Source: Parvularculaceae bacterium (GTDB lineage: Bacteria > Pseudomonadota > Alphaproteobacteria > Caulobacterales > Parvularculaceae). From it: a stretch of DNA of 64,000 nt. The position numbers were made by a program, and so were the translations under genes. The DNA lies in contig JAGRDS010000001.1 in assembly GCA_020446945.1 (NCBI GenBank), positions 376,807 to 440,806 of the forward strand, in the 5' to 3' direction. The number at the start of each line of letters is the position of its first letter. The first letter of the stretch is position 1. The notes under the pieces were generated by a model. That model was not told the DNA's origin. It made no database searches and saw only the letters and a program-made list of their open reading frames with translations. This document shows positions 26,933 through 35,395 of this stretch, one piece after another.

Positions 26933-28135
26933 TCAGCGGCTTGCAACGTCCCGATAGTCAGCAATCAGACGATCAAGTATCGCGTCCCAGTCAAATCCAT
27001 CGCTCTTGCGCCGCGCTCGTTCGGCCATCGCCGCCCTCGCCGCGCCATCGCGCGCGAGTACGCCGATTGCGCCGGCGAAGCCGTCGACATCCGCGGCGTC
27101 TGCTATGAGAAGTCCGGTTTCCCCGTCATCGACGAGCGAACAGCTGCCGGAAGCGGCGGCGCAAATCGCCGGCAGGCCGCTCGCCATCGCCTCAAGCGTC
27201 ACATTGCCGAAGGTTTCCGTTACGCTCGGATTGAAGAAAATATCGGCGCAGGCGTATGCGCGCGCCAGCGCCTCGCCCTCCAGAAAGCCGGTAAACACGC
27301 CGCCTTTCAGCTTGTTTTCAAAATGCCCGCGCTCCGGGCCTTCGCCGACGATCAGCGCCCTGATTTTCGGGTTTTCCATTCGCGCGCGCTTTACCGCCTC
27401 TGCGAAAATATCGATGCCTTTTTCAAGAACGATGCGCCCGACAAAGGCGACGAGAACGTCGTCGTCGCCGACGCCGGCTGCGCGCCGCCAGGCGAGATCG
27501 CGCCGGCCGGGATTGAAAACCGATTTGTCGACCCCGCGCGCCCATAACCGTACGTCGCGGCCAATTGCGTCGCGCGCCAGTTCATCGACCATTGATTGCG
27601 ACGGCGCGTATACGCGTTCGCAGCGATGGTAGAAGTAGCGCATGTAGGCGGTGATATGCCGCTCAAGCCACGCCATGCCGTAATAGCGCGGATAGGTGTC
27701 AAAGCGCGTATGGAACGAAGCGACGACGGGGATGGCGTGTTTTCGCGCATAATTCAGCGCCGAAAAGCCGAGCCAGTCTGGCGCTGCAACATGAATGATT
27801 GTCGGTTTGAACGCTTCGAGTCGTCGTCGCGCCGCGCTTCTAAGGCCGAGGCCGAGCCGATATTCGCTGCGCGATCCCGGCAGGGCGAGCGAAGGTACCG
27901 AAACCAGTTCGCCCGCGTAGTCCAGCGCCGACTTCCTCGATGTCGGGGCGAAGACGAGCGCCTTGTGGCCGCGCGCTTCCAGATGTGCGACAAGCTTGTT
28001 CAGCGCGCGCACCGGTCCGTCCATTACGTAATTATAATTGCCCGAAAATAGCGCGACCCTTAACGGGGTGCGCACATCGGCGTCTCGATCGGCGATTTCA
28101 GCGATATCAGCTTTCATGATCAAGTGCGCCGACAT
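26933..28135 (-). CDS. GT4-family glycosyltransferase
   Basis: 400 residues (or 394 if ATG 28117 is used; neither start has a clear ribosome-binding site). GT-B fold. The N-lobe has LFSGNYNYVMDGPVRALNKLV and HVAAPDWLGF; the C-lobe has FVGRIVLEKGIDIF, VGEGPERGHF and the nucleotide-sugar E-x7-E motif in SVTETFGNVTLEAMASGLP. Closest in style to GDP-mannose-dependent alpha-mannosyltransferases and SqdX-like lipid glycosyltransferases. Acceptor unknown. Confidence 0.85.
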   Translation of the reverse strand: MSAHLIMKADIAEIADRDADVRTPLRVALFSGNYNYVMDGPVRALNKLVAHLEARGHKALVFAPTSRKSALDYAGELVSVPSLALPGSRSEYRLGLGLRSAARRRLEAFKPTIIHVAAPDWLGFSALNYARKHAIPVVASFHTRFDTYPRYYGMAWLERHITAYMRYFYHRCERVYAPSQSMVDELARDAIGRDVRLWARGVDKSVFNPGRRDLAWRRAAGVGDDDVLVAFVGRIVLEKGIDIFAEAVKRARMENPKIRALIVGEGPERGHFENKLKGGVFTGFLEGEALARAYACADIFFNPSVTETFGNVTLEAMASGLPAICAAASGSCSLVDDGETGLLIADAADVDGFAGAIGVLARDGAARAAMAERARRKSDGFDWDAILDRLIADYRDVASR

Positions 28136-28171
28136 AACCTAAAAGCCGGGCCGGCGAAACAGGGGGCGCCC

Positions 28172-29116
28172 CTAGGCGGCGCCGAGCCGACCCTCGACCC
28201 AGTCCCAGAAAAGGGCGGAAATATCGGGACCGCCGAACCGCCGAACTTCCTGAACGCCCGTCGGCGATGTGACATTGATCTCGGTCAACCAGTCGCCGAT
28301 GACGTCGATGCCGACGAGAACAAGTCCGCGTTCCGAAAGGGCGGGGCCGATACGGTCGCAGATTTCCTGATCGCGTATGGTCATTTCAACCGGTTCGGCT
28401 CTGCCGCCGACATGCATGTTCGAGCGCGTTTCGCCTTTCGCCGGGATGCGGTTGATTGCGCCGACCGCTTCACCATCTAGCAGGATAATGCGCTTGTCGC
28501 CTTTACTTACCGCCGGAAGGTATTTCTGCGCGATCATCGGCTCGGCGAAGGCGTCGAGAAAGAGTTCAGTCAAGGCGTTGAAATTCGAATCATCCGATGA
28601 CAGACGAAATACGCCGGCGCCGCCGTTTCCGTAAAGAGGTTTTAAAATGATATCGCCCTGTTCTTCACGAAACTCGGATATGCGGGCGATGTCGCGCGTT
28701 ATAAGCGTGGGCGGCGTCAGATCGGGAAACTCAGCGACGAACAGCTTTTCCGGCGCGTCGCGGATGGAGCGGGGATCGTTGAGGACGAGCGTATCGGGCT
28801 TTAATCGCTCAAGCAGGTGCGCCGCCGTAATATAAGCCATGTCGAAAGGCGGATCCTGCCGAACCAGTACGATGTCGAACGTATGAAGGTCGATGATTTC
28901 CGGCGAAGTGAGCAATGCATGCGCGCCCTGTTCGCGTTTCAGCGCCGCCGCCTTTTCGGCGCGCGCTGTAATGCGGCCGTCGCGCATTGCGAGCGAAGAC
29001 GGACCATAGACCCAGATCTCGTAGCCGCGTCCATACGCTTCGAGCGCCAGATCGAAACTCGTGTCGGCATTGACATCGACATTGACGATCGGGTCCATCT
29101 GGATTGCGATTTTCAT
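28172..29116 (-). CDS. gshB: Glutathione synthetase
   Basis: 314 residues from ATG 29116 (AAGGAA 7 nt upstream), the start that yields the conserved [13 protein letters not shown]-grasp enzyme joining gamma-glutamylcysteine and glycine. Visible motifs are [16 protein letters not shown], the Gly-rich loop [14 protein letters not shown], and the C-terminal metal/substrate loop [12 protein letters not shown] hairpin at 29127-29156 reaches into the ribosome-binding site. No gshA is in the window. Confidence 0.95.
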   Translation of the reverse strand: MKIAIQMDPIVNVDVNADTSFDLALEAYGRGYEIWVYGPSSLAMRDGRITARAEKAAALKREQGAHALLTSPEIIDLHTFDIVLVRQDPPFDMAYITAAHLLERLKPDTLVLNDPRSIRDAPEKLFVAEFPDLTPPTLITRDIARISEFREEQGDIILKPLYGNGGAGVFRLSSDDSNFNALTELFLDAFAEPMIAQKYLPAVSKGDKRIILLDGEAVGAINRIPAKGETRSNMHVGGRAEPVEMTIRDQEICDRIGPALSERGLVLVGIDVIGDWLTEINVTSPTGVQEVRRFGGPDISALFWDWVEGRLGAA

Positions 29117-29126
29117 GCGCTTGTTC

Positions 29127-29156
29127 CTTGCAGGCGGATGCCCGCCCGCCGGCAAG
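29127..29156 (-). promoter_or_regulatory. 5' leader hairpin touching the gshB ribosome-binding site
   Basis: On the plus strand CTTGC (29127-29131) and GCAAG (29152-29156), and GGCGG (29133-29137) and CCGCC (29146-29150), form a 10-bp stem with one mismatch and an 8-nt loop. Transcribed leftward, its 3' arm includes half of the AAGGAA site, so folding could lower gshB translation. Confidence 0.4.
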
Positions 29157-29230
29157 AGCGGTTAGGCCCGCGTCGGGCGCTGATCAAGACGAAACCGCAC
29201 GATCAACGCCTCGTGAAATGTGAGAATACC

Positions 29231-29764
29231 TTAAAGCGGCTTTACGAGCATATGGCTGACGACTTTTTCAACGCCGCCGATCGAACGGGCGATCTCAAGC
29301 GCCATGTTTAACTGGCGCTCGCTCGGCGCCACGCCGATAATATAGACAACGCCTTTGGAAACCGCAGTTTTGAAGCTTCCCGCCTTGACGTCGCCGTCGG
29401 CGATCAGCTTTGCGCGCAGCGTCGTATCGATCCGCGCGTCTTCAAACCCCTGCCCGAGCGAGGTGCCGTCGCCGACAAGAATTTCGTCGATTACCTGATC
29501 GACGCCGTTCGCCTTCCATGCGTTTTCGATCAGCTTGCGGCGCCCCTCCTCGGATTTCATCGTGCCGGTCAGCATCAGGCGGCCTTCGAAAATCGTTATG
29601 TCGATATCGCCGTAATCGTGCTGGCGATCAGCGAAAAGAACGCCTTTCAGGTCGGCATTGGCGCCGATATCGGAAAAGCTCTTGTCGAGATTGGGACTGG
29701 ATGCGCAGCCGGCGATCCCAAGAACGAGACCGGCGATGGCGACGGCGAGTGTCTTTTTCATCAA
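29231..29764 (-). CDS. BON-domain outer-membrane lipoprotein
   Basis: 177 residues with a lipoprotein signal: basic start, hydrophobic core and lipobox LGIAGC (acylated Cys about residue 20). Two BON domains follow (about 38-100 and 113-175), the second ending AVSKGVVYIIGVAPSERQLN. This is the YraP/DolP-like layout; BON domains bind anionic phospholipid and support envelope integrity. AGGAG precedes the start. The neighbouring genes yraN, rsmI and the LpoA-like gene match the order around yraP in enterics, which strengthens the call. Confidence 0.87.
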   Translation of the reverse strand: MMKKTLAVAIAGLVLGIAGCASSPNLDKSFSDIGANADLKGVLFADRQHDYGDIDITIFEGRLMLTGTMKSEEGRRKLIENAWKANGVDQVIDEILVGDGTSLGQGFEDARIDTTLRAKLIADGDVKAGSFKTAVSKGVVYIIGVAPSERQLNMALEIARSIGGVEKVVSHMLVKPL

Positions 29765-29828
29765 CGCGCTCCTTTCAGGACGTGAAAACCCCGCCCAAAC
29801 CGCTCATGCCGTGCGCCGGGCGCCGCCT

Positions 29829-30206
29829 TCAAGCCGCATCGGCGCGCCAGGCGTCCTTGACCAGTTTGATGCGAAACCTCGAAACGGCGGCGATATCATA
29901 TCTAAAAGCGAATTCGTCGAAATGAGGGCGCCTGGCCGCAAAGCTCCTTGCCGCACTTTCAAGCCGACGGCGGTTTTTCGGCGTTACGGCGGCGATCGCC
30001 GCGTTCTCATCATCGCGACGCTTCACTTCGATGAAGGCGATCAACTTCCCGCGCCGGGCGATCAGATCGATTTCGCCGCCGGGTGCGCGATATCTGGTTT
30101 CCAGGATCTGATAGCCCTGCAGCCGATACAGGATTCCAACGAGAAATTCCGCCGACCGGCCGCGCCGTTCCGCCTTGCGCCGCAAATGACCGGGGGCGCC
30201 GGTCAA
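29829..30206 (-). CDS. yraN: YraN/UPF0102 family protein
   Basis: 125 residues with a PD-(D/E)XK nuclease-like core: RRGRSAEFLVGILYRLQGY, then the acidic/Lys set GGEIDLIARRGKLIAFIEVK. The family is widespread beside rsmI and is suspected to process branched or damaged nucleic acids. Its start overlaps the rsmI stop by 4 bp. Confidence 0.87.
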   Translation of the reverse strand: MTGAPGHLRRKAERRGRSAEFLVGILYRLQGYQILETRYRAPGGEIDLIARRGKLIAFIEVKRRDDENAAIAAVTPKNRRRLESAARSFAARRPHFDEFAFRYDIAAVSRFRIKLVKDAWRADAA

Positions 30207-31036
30207 AATGACGCCTTCAGCGCCAGCGCGCGCTCGTAAGCCGCCCGTTTGGGAATATCGAACGCATCGGCGGCGGCGGCGGCCGCGTCCTTGACGCTCA
30301 ATGTTTCCAGCGCATTCGCGATAAATCGGTCAATTTCCGCGTCGCCGGCGCGCTCTTCCGCCGCCGCCGGTTCGACAAGCACGACGATCTCGCCCTTCGC
30401 GCCGGATTTATATATTTCAGCGAGCGCGGAAAGCGTCCCGTCGTCGAATGTTTCATGAATCTTGGTGATCTCGCGCGCGACGACGGCGCGCCTGTCGCCG
30501 AAAACCTCCCGCATTGCGCCCAGACTAGCGGCGAGCCGCGCCGGGCTTTCATAGAAAACCAATGTTGCGTCAATGCGCGCGAGCGACCTGAACAGGGTCA
30601 GGCGCGCTTCGGCTTTCGCCGGCGCAAAGCCTGCGAAATAAAATCGCTCGGAATAAAGGCCCGCCGCGCTAAGGGCTGCGATCGCCGCGTTCGGTCCTGG
30701 AAGCGGAAACACGCATATCCCGGCGGCGCGTGCGGCCTCGACGAGGCGAAAGCCCGGATCGGAAATTAGCGGCGTGCCGGCGTCCGAGACCAGGCATATC
30801 CGTGCGCCGCCTCGCAGCGCCTCGATAATGTCCGGCTGAACGCGCTCGGCGTTATGCTCGTTATAGGCGGCCCGCGGCGTTCTGACGGCGTAAGCGGCGC
30901 AAAGCTTCGCCGTCTGGCGCGTGTCCTCGCAATAGATGCGGTCGGCCTCCTTCAGCGCCTCGATAACGCGAAACGTCACGTCCTTGAGGTTGCCGATCGG
31001 CGTCGCCGCCACATAAAGGCCGGGTTCAAGCGCCAT
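30203..31036 (-). CDS. rsmI: 16S rRNA (cytidine-1402-2'-O)-methyltransferase RsmI
   Basis: 277 residues of the tetrapyrrole-methylase fold: LYVAATPIGNLKDVTFRVIE at the N-terminus, CLVSDAGTPLISDPGF, and FPLPGPNAAIAALSAAG, all RsmI signatures. It 2'-O-methylates C1402 in the ribosomal P-site. It is divergent from the LpoA-like gene with 140 bp between, and heads the rsmI-yraN pair. Confidence 0.95.
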   Translation of the reverse strand: MALEPGLYVAATPIGNLKDVTFRVIEALKEADRIYCEDTRQTAKLCAAYAVRTPRAAYNEHNAERVQPDIIEALRGGARICLVSDAGTPLISDPGFRLVEAARAAGICVFPLPGPNAAIAALSAAGLYSERFYFAGFAPAKAEARLTLFRSLARIDATLVFYESPARLAASLGAMREVFGDRRAVVAREITKIHETFDDGTLSALAEIYKSGAKGEIVVLVEPAAAEERAGDAEIDRFIANALETLSVKDAAAAAADAFDIPKRAAYERALALKASF

Positions 31037-31176
31037 AATTTCGGCCGATTAGCGAATTCTTCAGTTGCATGGCCCCTTGTTCCGGTGAAAGTCGGCCGGG
31101 GTCAATCGGTCTGGTTCGCCGTCGCGGCGCGCATTTAACCCGGAAAGAAATCGATCTAGTCTACGCCGAGAAACAA

Positions 31177-32535
31177 ATGGGGCTTGTCATCATGTCACTT
31201 CCGCGTTCGAAAGTCGGGGCCGGCGCCGTTCTAAGAGCGGTTTTCGCCGTATCGACGCTCGCCGTTGCGGCTTGTTCGTCCGGGCCGAGCCAGGGCCCTG
31301 TCATCGTAGACCGCGATCGACCCGCGCCGGACGCCTCGGCGCCGCCGCCAGGCGGGGAAGAGCGCGCGCACTATGACGAGCGCGGTTTCATCGAGCCGCT
31401 TCATATGCAGAAAGCCGAGCCGGTGCGTGTCGGCTTGCTGCTTCCGTTCAGCGGCGGAACGGCGGCGGTCCAGAAAGTCGCCTCATCCATGTTCGATGCT
31501 GCGCAACTCGCCGCGTTTGAGGCCGGCGACGATCGCTTTCTCATCATTCCAAAAGATACGCGCGGCACGACGGAAGGCGCGGCCGCGGCGGCGCGCTCCG
31601 CGCTCGCCGACGGCGCAGAAATTATTCTGGGCCCCCTGTTTTCAGAAACCGTCTCAGCCGCAGCCATCGTCACGCGCGCGGCGAATGTGCCGCTGATCGC
31701 TTTTTCATCCGACATCGCTTCGGCCGGCGACGGCGTTTACCTGCTCAGCTTCCCGCCTGAGATCGAGGTTGCGCGCGTGACTGAGTTCGCGATGGATCAG
31801 GGGATGCAGCGCTTCGGTCTGATCGCGCCGGCGAATGATTACGGCCAGCGCGTCTCGACGTCGTTCTCGCAGGAACTGGCGGTTCGCGGCGGCGTTCTCG
31901 TTCATGAAGAGCGCTACGAGCAGGATCCGGACAAGATGCTCGCGCCGGCCAAACGCCTTGCGGCCTATTCGCAGGAAATCATTCCGCCGGAACTGCGCCA
32001 TGGTTATGATCCGAACCGGCCGGGCGCGGCGGGGGCGTCCGGCGGCGACGCCTATGGTTTTCAGGCCGTTCTGATGCCCGAACAGGGAACCTTACTGCGC
32101 GCGCTCGCGCCGCTCCTTCCCTATTACAATGTCGATATCAATCAGGTGAAACTGCTCGGCGTTTCGGCATGGGACAATCCGCGCCTGACGCGCGAACCGG
32201 CGCTTCGCGGCGGCTGGTTCGCCGCGCCCGATCCCTCGATCACAGCCGCTTTCGAAGAACGTTTCGACGCCGCATTCGGCGAAAAGCCGCCCAAACTCGC
32301 CTCGCTCGCTTATGACGCGACGTTGCTCGCCGCGCGCCTCGGCCAAGGCCAGCGCCGGCGCGATCGCTTCGATGCGCGAATGATTGAAAATCGCGGCGGC
32401 TATTTCGGCGCCGACGGATTGTTCCGTTTTCGTGAAGACGGCACGATCGAGCGCGGCCTCGCTATTCTCGAGATTCAGCCGGGCGGCATTCAGCTTATCG
32501 ATCCGGCGCCGCGCACATTCACAAGCGGCAGCTAG
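31177..32535 (+). CDS. LpoA-like lipoprotein, penicillin-binding protein activator
   Basis: 452 residues if started at ATG 31177; ATG 31192 is an alternative. Lipobox LAVAAC with acylated Cys, then a Pro-rich linker and, from about residue 80, a type I periplasmic-binding fold (VRVGLLLPFSGGTAAVQK, ADGAEIILGPLFSETV, PLIAFSSD). This matches the C-terminal domain of LpoA, which stimulates PBP1A from the outer membrane. The N-terminal TPR half of enteric LpoA is missing, as is usual in alphaproteobacteria. Stop overlaps the convergent hemW stop. Confidence 0.85.
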   Translation: MGLVIMSLPRSKVGAGAVLRAVFAVSTLAVAACSSGPSQGPVIVDRDRPAPDASAPPPGGEERAHYDERGFIEPLHMQKAEPVRVGLLLPFSGGTAAVQKVASSMFDAAQLAAFEAGDDRFLIIPKDTRGTTEGAAAAARSALADGAEIILGPLFSETVSAAAIVTRAANVPLIAFSSDIASAGDGVYLLSFPPEIEVARVTEFAMDQGMQRFGLIAPANDYGQRVSTSFSQELAVRGGVLVHEERYEQDPDKMLAPAKRLAAYSQEIIPPELRHGYDPNRPGAAGASGGDAYGFQAVLMPEQGTLLRALAPLLPYYNVDINQVKLLGVSAWDNPRLTREPALRGGWFAAPDPSITAAFEERFDAAFGEKPPKLASLAYDATLLAARLGQGQRRRDRFDARMIENRGGYFGADGLFRFREDGTIERGLAILEIQPGGIQLIDPAPRTFTSGS

Positions 32536-33671
32536 GGCGCTAGCTCCAACAGAACGGCGTTCAATATCCGGCGCCCGTGCGTTGTTGAAAAAACTCGTTC
32601 GCCGTCTTGCGAGATCAGGCCGCGCTGCGCCAGCGTTTCGATCCGGCCTTGCAGCTGTCGCAGTTGCGTCTGCGACAGGCGAATTCCCTCAATCGTGCGC
32701 AGCCCCATGGCGAGGCGCTCCGTTAACGCTTCATCATCCGATAACGGATCAAACAATGCGGCGCCGCAGCCGGAGTTCTCCACAAGCTCCATATAATCGT
32801 TCGGGCGAAGCGCTGTCTCGCTTGCATGCCTGACATTTCCAATCGTCACGCGCCCATGCGCCCCCGGGCCCACGCCGACATAATCGCATTGACGCCAATA
32901 CAGGAAATTGTGGCGCGAGGCTTCGCCCGGCGCCGCGTGGTTTGAAATTTCATAGGCGGGAAGCCCGGCGGCGTTTGTCAGTTCCTGCGTCGCATCGAAC
33001 AAGTCGGCGGCGGTGTCCTCATCCGCCGGCGCCCAGCGATTTTTTGAAACCGCCCGGTCAAATGCCGTGCCGGGTTCGATCGTCAATTGATATAGCGAAA
33101 GATGGTTCAGCCCCGTCGCGATCGCTCGGTTCAATTCGCGTTCCCAGGCGGCGAGCGTCTGGCCGGGGCGGGCGTATATGAAATCGGCGTTTACGCGCGC
33201 AAAGACAGATTGCGCCGTCTCGATCGCGCGCATCGCCGTCGCCGCGTCATGGTCGCGACCGAGAAAGCCCAGCGCCTCGTCGTCGAAGGATTGAACGCCG
33301 AGAGAAATCCGATTGACGCCGGCAGCGGCGAAGGCGCGAAAGCGATCGATTTCGGCGTCGGTCGGATTGGCTTCCAACGTTATCTCAGCGCGGGGCGCAA
33401 AGCCCCAAAACGTCTCGCAGGCCTCGATCGCGGAGGCGATTACGGAAATCGGCGCAAGGCTCGGCGTGCCGCCGCCGAAATAGAGGCTCGAAAGGCGCCT
33501 TCCGCCTGTTTGCGCCGCCCAATATTGAAGGTCCGTTAAAATCGCGCGCGCGAACCGCTCCGTGTCTGCGCCGCGATCGCGATAGACATTGAAATCGCAA
33601 TAAGGGCAAATCCGCGCGCAAAACGGCCAGTGAATATAGACGCCGAATTCCATTTCGCGCGCGCTATTCAT
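32532..33671 (-). CDS. hemW: Heme chaperone HemW (radical SAM)
   Basis: 379 residues. Radical SAM Cys set C18, C22, C25 in CARICPYCDF, SAM loop YFGGGTPSL, and the HemW-specific HNFLYW motif (HNxxYW) that separates it from the oxygen-independent coproporphyrinogen oxidase HemN. The C-terminal winged-helix HemW domain is complete. The start at 33671 overlaps the rdgB stop (ATGA), as in many genomes where the two are coupled. Confidence 0.93.
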   Translation of the reverse strand: MNSAREMEFGVYIHWPFCARICPYCDFNVYRDRGADTERFARAILTDLQYWAAQTGGRRLSSLYFGGGTPSLAPISVIASAIEACETFWGFAPRAEITLEANPTDAEIDRFRAFAAAGVNRISLGVQSFDDEALGFLGRDHDAATAMRAIETAQSVFARVNADFIYARPGQTLAAWERELNRAIATGLNHLSLYQLTIEPGTAFDRAVSKNRWAPADEDTAADLFDATQELTNAAGLPAYEISNHAAPGEASRHNFLYWRQCDYVGVGPGAHGRVTIGNVRHASETALRPNDYMELVENSGCGAALFDPLSDDEALTERLAMGLRTIEGIRLSQTQLRQLQGRIETLAQRGLISQDGERVFSTTHGRRILNAVLLELAP

Positions 33672-34291
33672 TCCAGGCAGGCCCGGACCAGCTTGGCGAA
33701 GGCGTCCGCTCGGTGGGAGATGCCTTGTTTTGTTTCCGGATCGAGTTCGGCGAAGGTTTCGGAATATCCGTCAGGAACGAAAACCGGATCGAAACCAAAA
33801 CCCATGGCGCCGCGCGGCGGGAAGCTGAGAGAGCCTTCGACCGTACCTAGAAATGTTTCCACATGCCCGTCCGGCCAGGCGAGGCAGAGGCAGCAAACGA
33901 ACCGCGCCGTGCGGTCCGGCGAACCCGACGCCTCCAACTCGGCTCGAACCCGGTCCATCGCCAAATAGAAATCGCGTCCATCGGGGGTCTCGGCCCAGTC
34001 CGCCGTATGGACGCCCGGTCGTCCGTCGAGCGCGGCTACCTCCAATCCGGAATCGTCTGCGAGCGCTGCGACGCCGCAGGCGCGTGCGGCGGCGAGCGCC
34101 TTGATCTTTGCGTTCCCCATGAAGGTTTTTTCATCTTCGACAGGGACAGCGAGCCCCATTTCGCCGGCTGAGAGCGCTTCAATTCCGAAGTGGCGAACCA
34201 ATTCGTTGATTTCTTTGACTTTTCCAGAATTGTGGCTGGCGATAATGAGTTTGCCAGGGGTGAGTTTTCGATGGGTCAGATGTCGCTCCAT
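33668..34291 (-). CDS. rdgB: XTP/dITP pyrophosphatase RdgB (Ham1)
   Basis: 207 residues from ATG 34291; the frame continues open to 34387 but runs into the promoter of the divergent small-peptide gene. Motifs: LIIASHNSGKVKEI, catalytic ALADDSGLEVAALDGRPGV and the C-terminal SHRADAFAKL. It removes inosine and xanthosine triphosphates from the nucleotide pool. The usual upstream rph (RNase PH) is absent. Confidence 0.93.
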   Translation of the reverse strand: MERHLTHRKLTPGKLIIASHNSGKVKEINELVRHFGIEALSAGEMGLAVPVEDEKTFMGNAKIKALAAARACGVAALADDSGLEVAALDGRPGVHTADWAETPDGRDFYLAMDRVRAELEASGSPDRTARFVCCLCLAWPDGHVETFLGTVEGSLSFPPRGAMGFGFDPVFVPDGYSETFAELDPETKQGISHRADAFAKLVRACLE

Positions 34292-34334
34292 ATTGGTTTT
34301 CGAAAAAAAATTATCGTTTTTCGGCAAAAACCGC

Positions 34335-34362
34335 TTGCATCGTTTTTCGATAAGTGTATATT
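34335..34362 (+). promoter_or_regulatory. Sigma-70-type promoter of the small-peptide operon
   Basis: TTGCAT (34335-34340), a 16-nt spacer and TATATT (34357-34362), within an AT-rich patch. Transcription would start near 34369 and leave a leader of about 160 nt before the first start codon at 34528. Confidence 0.6.
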
Positions 34363-34445
34363 GATATTCAACAAGACGCTGATCCACGGCGCAACCGGCG
34401 GCAAGACCGGCGAAACAAGGAAAGACGACCAGTACAGCCAGAACG

Positions 34446-34479
34446 AAAAAAAGAGCGGCAGGGCAAGAGCCCGCCGCTC
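34446..34479 (-). terminator. Strong minus-strand intrinsic terminator without a minus-strand gene
   Basis: GAGCGGC (34453-34459) pairs with GCCGCTC (34473-34479), and GGGC (34461-34464) with GCCC (34469-34472), around a 4-nt loop with one bulged A. On the minus strand the stem is followed by seven T (A7 at 34446-34452). The nearest minus-strand gene to the right is irr, about 4.8 kb away, so it probably ends a short antisense RNA. Confidence 0.7.
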
Positions 34480-34545
34480 AGGAAAAACAGCCAAAACGCG
34501 TTCGCGCACCAACGAAAGGAAATTCAGATGTTACGCAATCACGCT
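34446..34545 (-). ncRNA. Predicted antisense RNA to the 43-residue peptide mRNA
   Basis: Inferred from a minus-strand promoter inside the peptide gene (34552-34580) and the terminator in its leader. The product, about 100 nt, would be fully complementary to the ribosome-binding site (34515-34520) and start codon (34528) of the sense mRNA and would carry a terminal stem-loop. This is how antitoxin RNAs of type I toxin-antitoxin loci are built. No expression data. Confidence 0.45.
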
Positions 34546-34659
34546 ACCTCGAACATCGGGTCTGTCGGCATTATTGTCAATGGTTTTGTGACAGTCGCAT
34601 CAGTAACGCTGATCGTCGCGGCCTATTTCACGGCCATCGGTCAGTTCGTCGCAGCTTGA
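34528..34659 (+). CDS. 43-residue single-span membrane peptide (possible type I toxin)
   Basis: ATG 34528 is preceded by AAAGGA with 7-nt spacing. The peptide has a polar N-terminus (LRNHATSNIGSV) and one hydrophobic helix of about 25 residues ending AAYFTAIGQFVAA. No database family is recognised. The C-terminal YFTAIG resembles YLTAIG in the 40-residue peptide at 42137. It has its own promoter and a long leader overlapped by a predicted antisense RNA. It heads a run with a 49-residue peptide, DUF2975 and XRE genes. Confidence 0.6.
   Translation: MLRNHATSNIGSVGIIVNGFVTVASVTLIVAAYFTAIGQFVAA
34552..34580 (-). promoter_or_regulatory. Antisense promoter inside the small-peptide gene
   Basis: Read leftward: consensus TTGACA (complement of 34575-34580), a 17-nt spacer, and GATGTT (complement of 34552-34557), which keeps the key A at position 2 and T at position 6 of the -10 box. 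Start expected near 34545. Confidence 0.45.
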
Positions 34660-34689
34660 TCACTCAGGTTGAGGAAAGGGGACGCTCCC

Positions 34690-34839
34690 ATGTCACGGGC
34701 GATTAACCTCATTATGGCGGCCGCGCTCGCAGCGGCCGCGCTCGCCGCCGCCGTCAGCCTCGCCCGCGTTTCGGGCTCGGTTGAAAAAGGCGAACAGCGC
34801 GTCTGCGCTGAGCGGCTGTGCGGCGTCGTGTTCTTTTAG
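34690..34839 (+). CDS. 49-residue exported or membrane-anchored peptide
   Basis: ATG 34690 with GGAAAGGGG upstream. An Ala-rich hydrophobic helix (INLIMAAALAAAALAAAVSLA) covers residues 5-25 and is followed by a polar tail with two Cys (RVCAERLCGVVFF) that could form a disulfide outside the cell. No family recognised. It lies 30 bp after the first peptide and 34 bp before the DUF2975 gene, all in one direction, so an operon is likely. Confidence 0.5.
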   Translation: MSRAINLIMAAALAAAALAAAVSLARVSGSVEKGEQRVCAERLCGVVFF

Positions 34840-34873
34840 GGCGCGGCGCGCACGCAACCGGACGGAGGCTGCA

Positions 34874-35395
34874 ATGATCAGGGCAACGGGGAAAGGATCG
34901 ATCTCGTCGATCCTCGCGGTGGGCCTTCATATCGTCAGGATTATCGCGTGGATTGGGTTCGCCGCTCTTTCCGCCGCCCTTGTCGCTCTGCCTCTCATAC
35001 CCCCTTTCGCAGAATGGGTCGCCCATCTCGACGGCGCCTCAATCGACGGCGAGATTGATATCGGCGCCGACGATTTCGTCGAGGTTCTGCGCCATTTCAT
35101 TTCTTTCGGCGTCGCGCTTTATGTCGTCGAGCGACTTCTGGAGCTTTTGAAGACGCTTCGCTTCGGCACGCCCTTCGTGAAAGAAAACGCCATCCGGTTC
35201 CGAAAGGTCGGCATCGCGCTTTTGTTCGGGGAGGTCTCGAAAATCGTCATCGGCATACTCGCCATGCTCACCGGCGCCGATGTCAATGCAGGCCTCGATT
35301 TTATGGTTTTCGTGTCGATCGCCGCAGTTTTCGTGCTGTCGGAAGTTTTTCATGAGGGCGCGCGCATGAAAGCGGAACAGGATCTCACGGTCTGA
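34874..35395 (+). CDS. DUF2975 membrane protein
   Basis: 173 residues from ATG 34874 (GGAGG upstream). Four hydrophobic helices in two pairs, with a soluble stretch after the first pair (HLDGASIDGEIDIGADDF). The FxxPFVxENAxRFRKVGIALL motif (here RFGTPFVKENAIRFRKVG) is typical of DUF2975. Such proteins are very often paired with a small XRE regulator, as here, with stop and start sharing one base (TGATG). Function unknown; a sensor or modulator role for the pair is a guess. Confidence 0.8.
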   Translation: MIRATGKGSISSILAVGLHIVRIIAWIGFAALSAALVALPLIPPFAEWVAHLDGASIDGEIDIGADDFVEVLRHFISFGVALYVVERLLELLKTLRFGTPFVKENAIRFRKVGIALLFGEVSKIVIGILAMLTGADVNAGLDFMVFVSIAAVFVLSEVFHEGARMKAEQDLTV

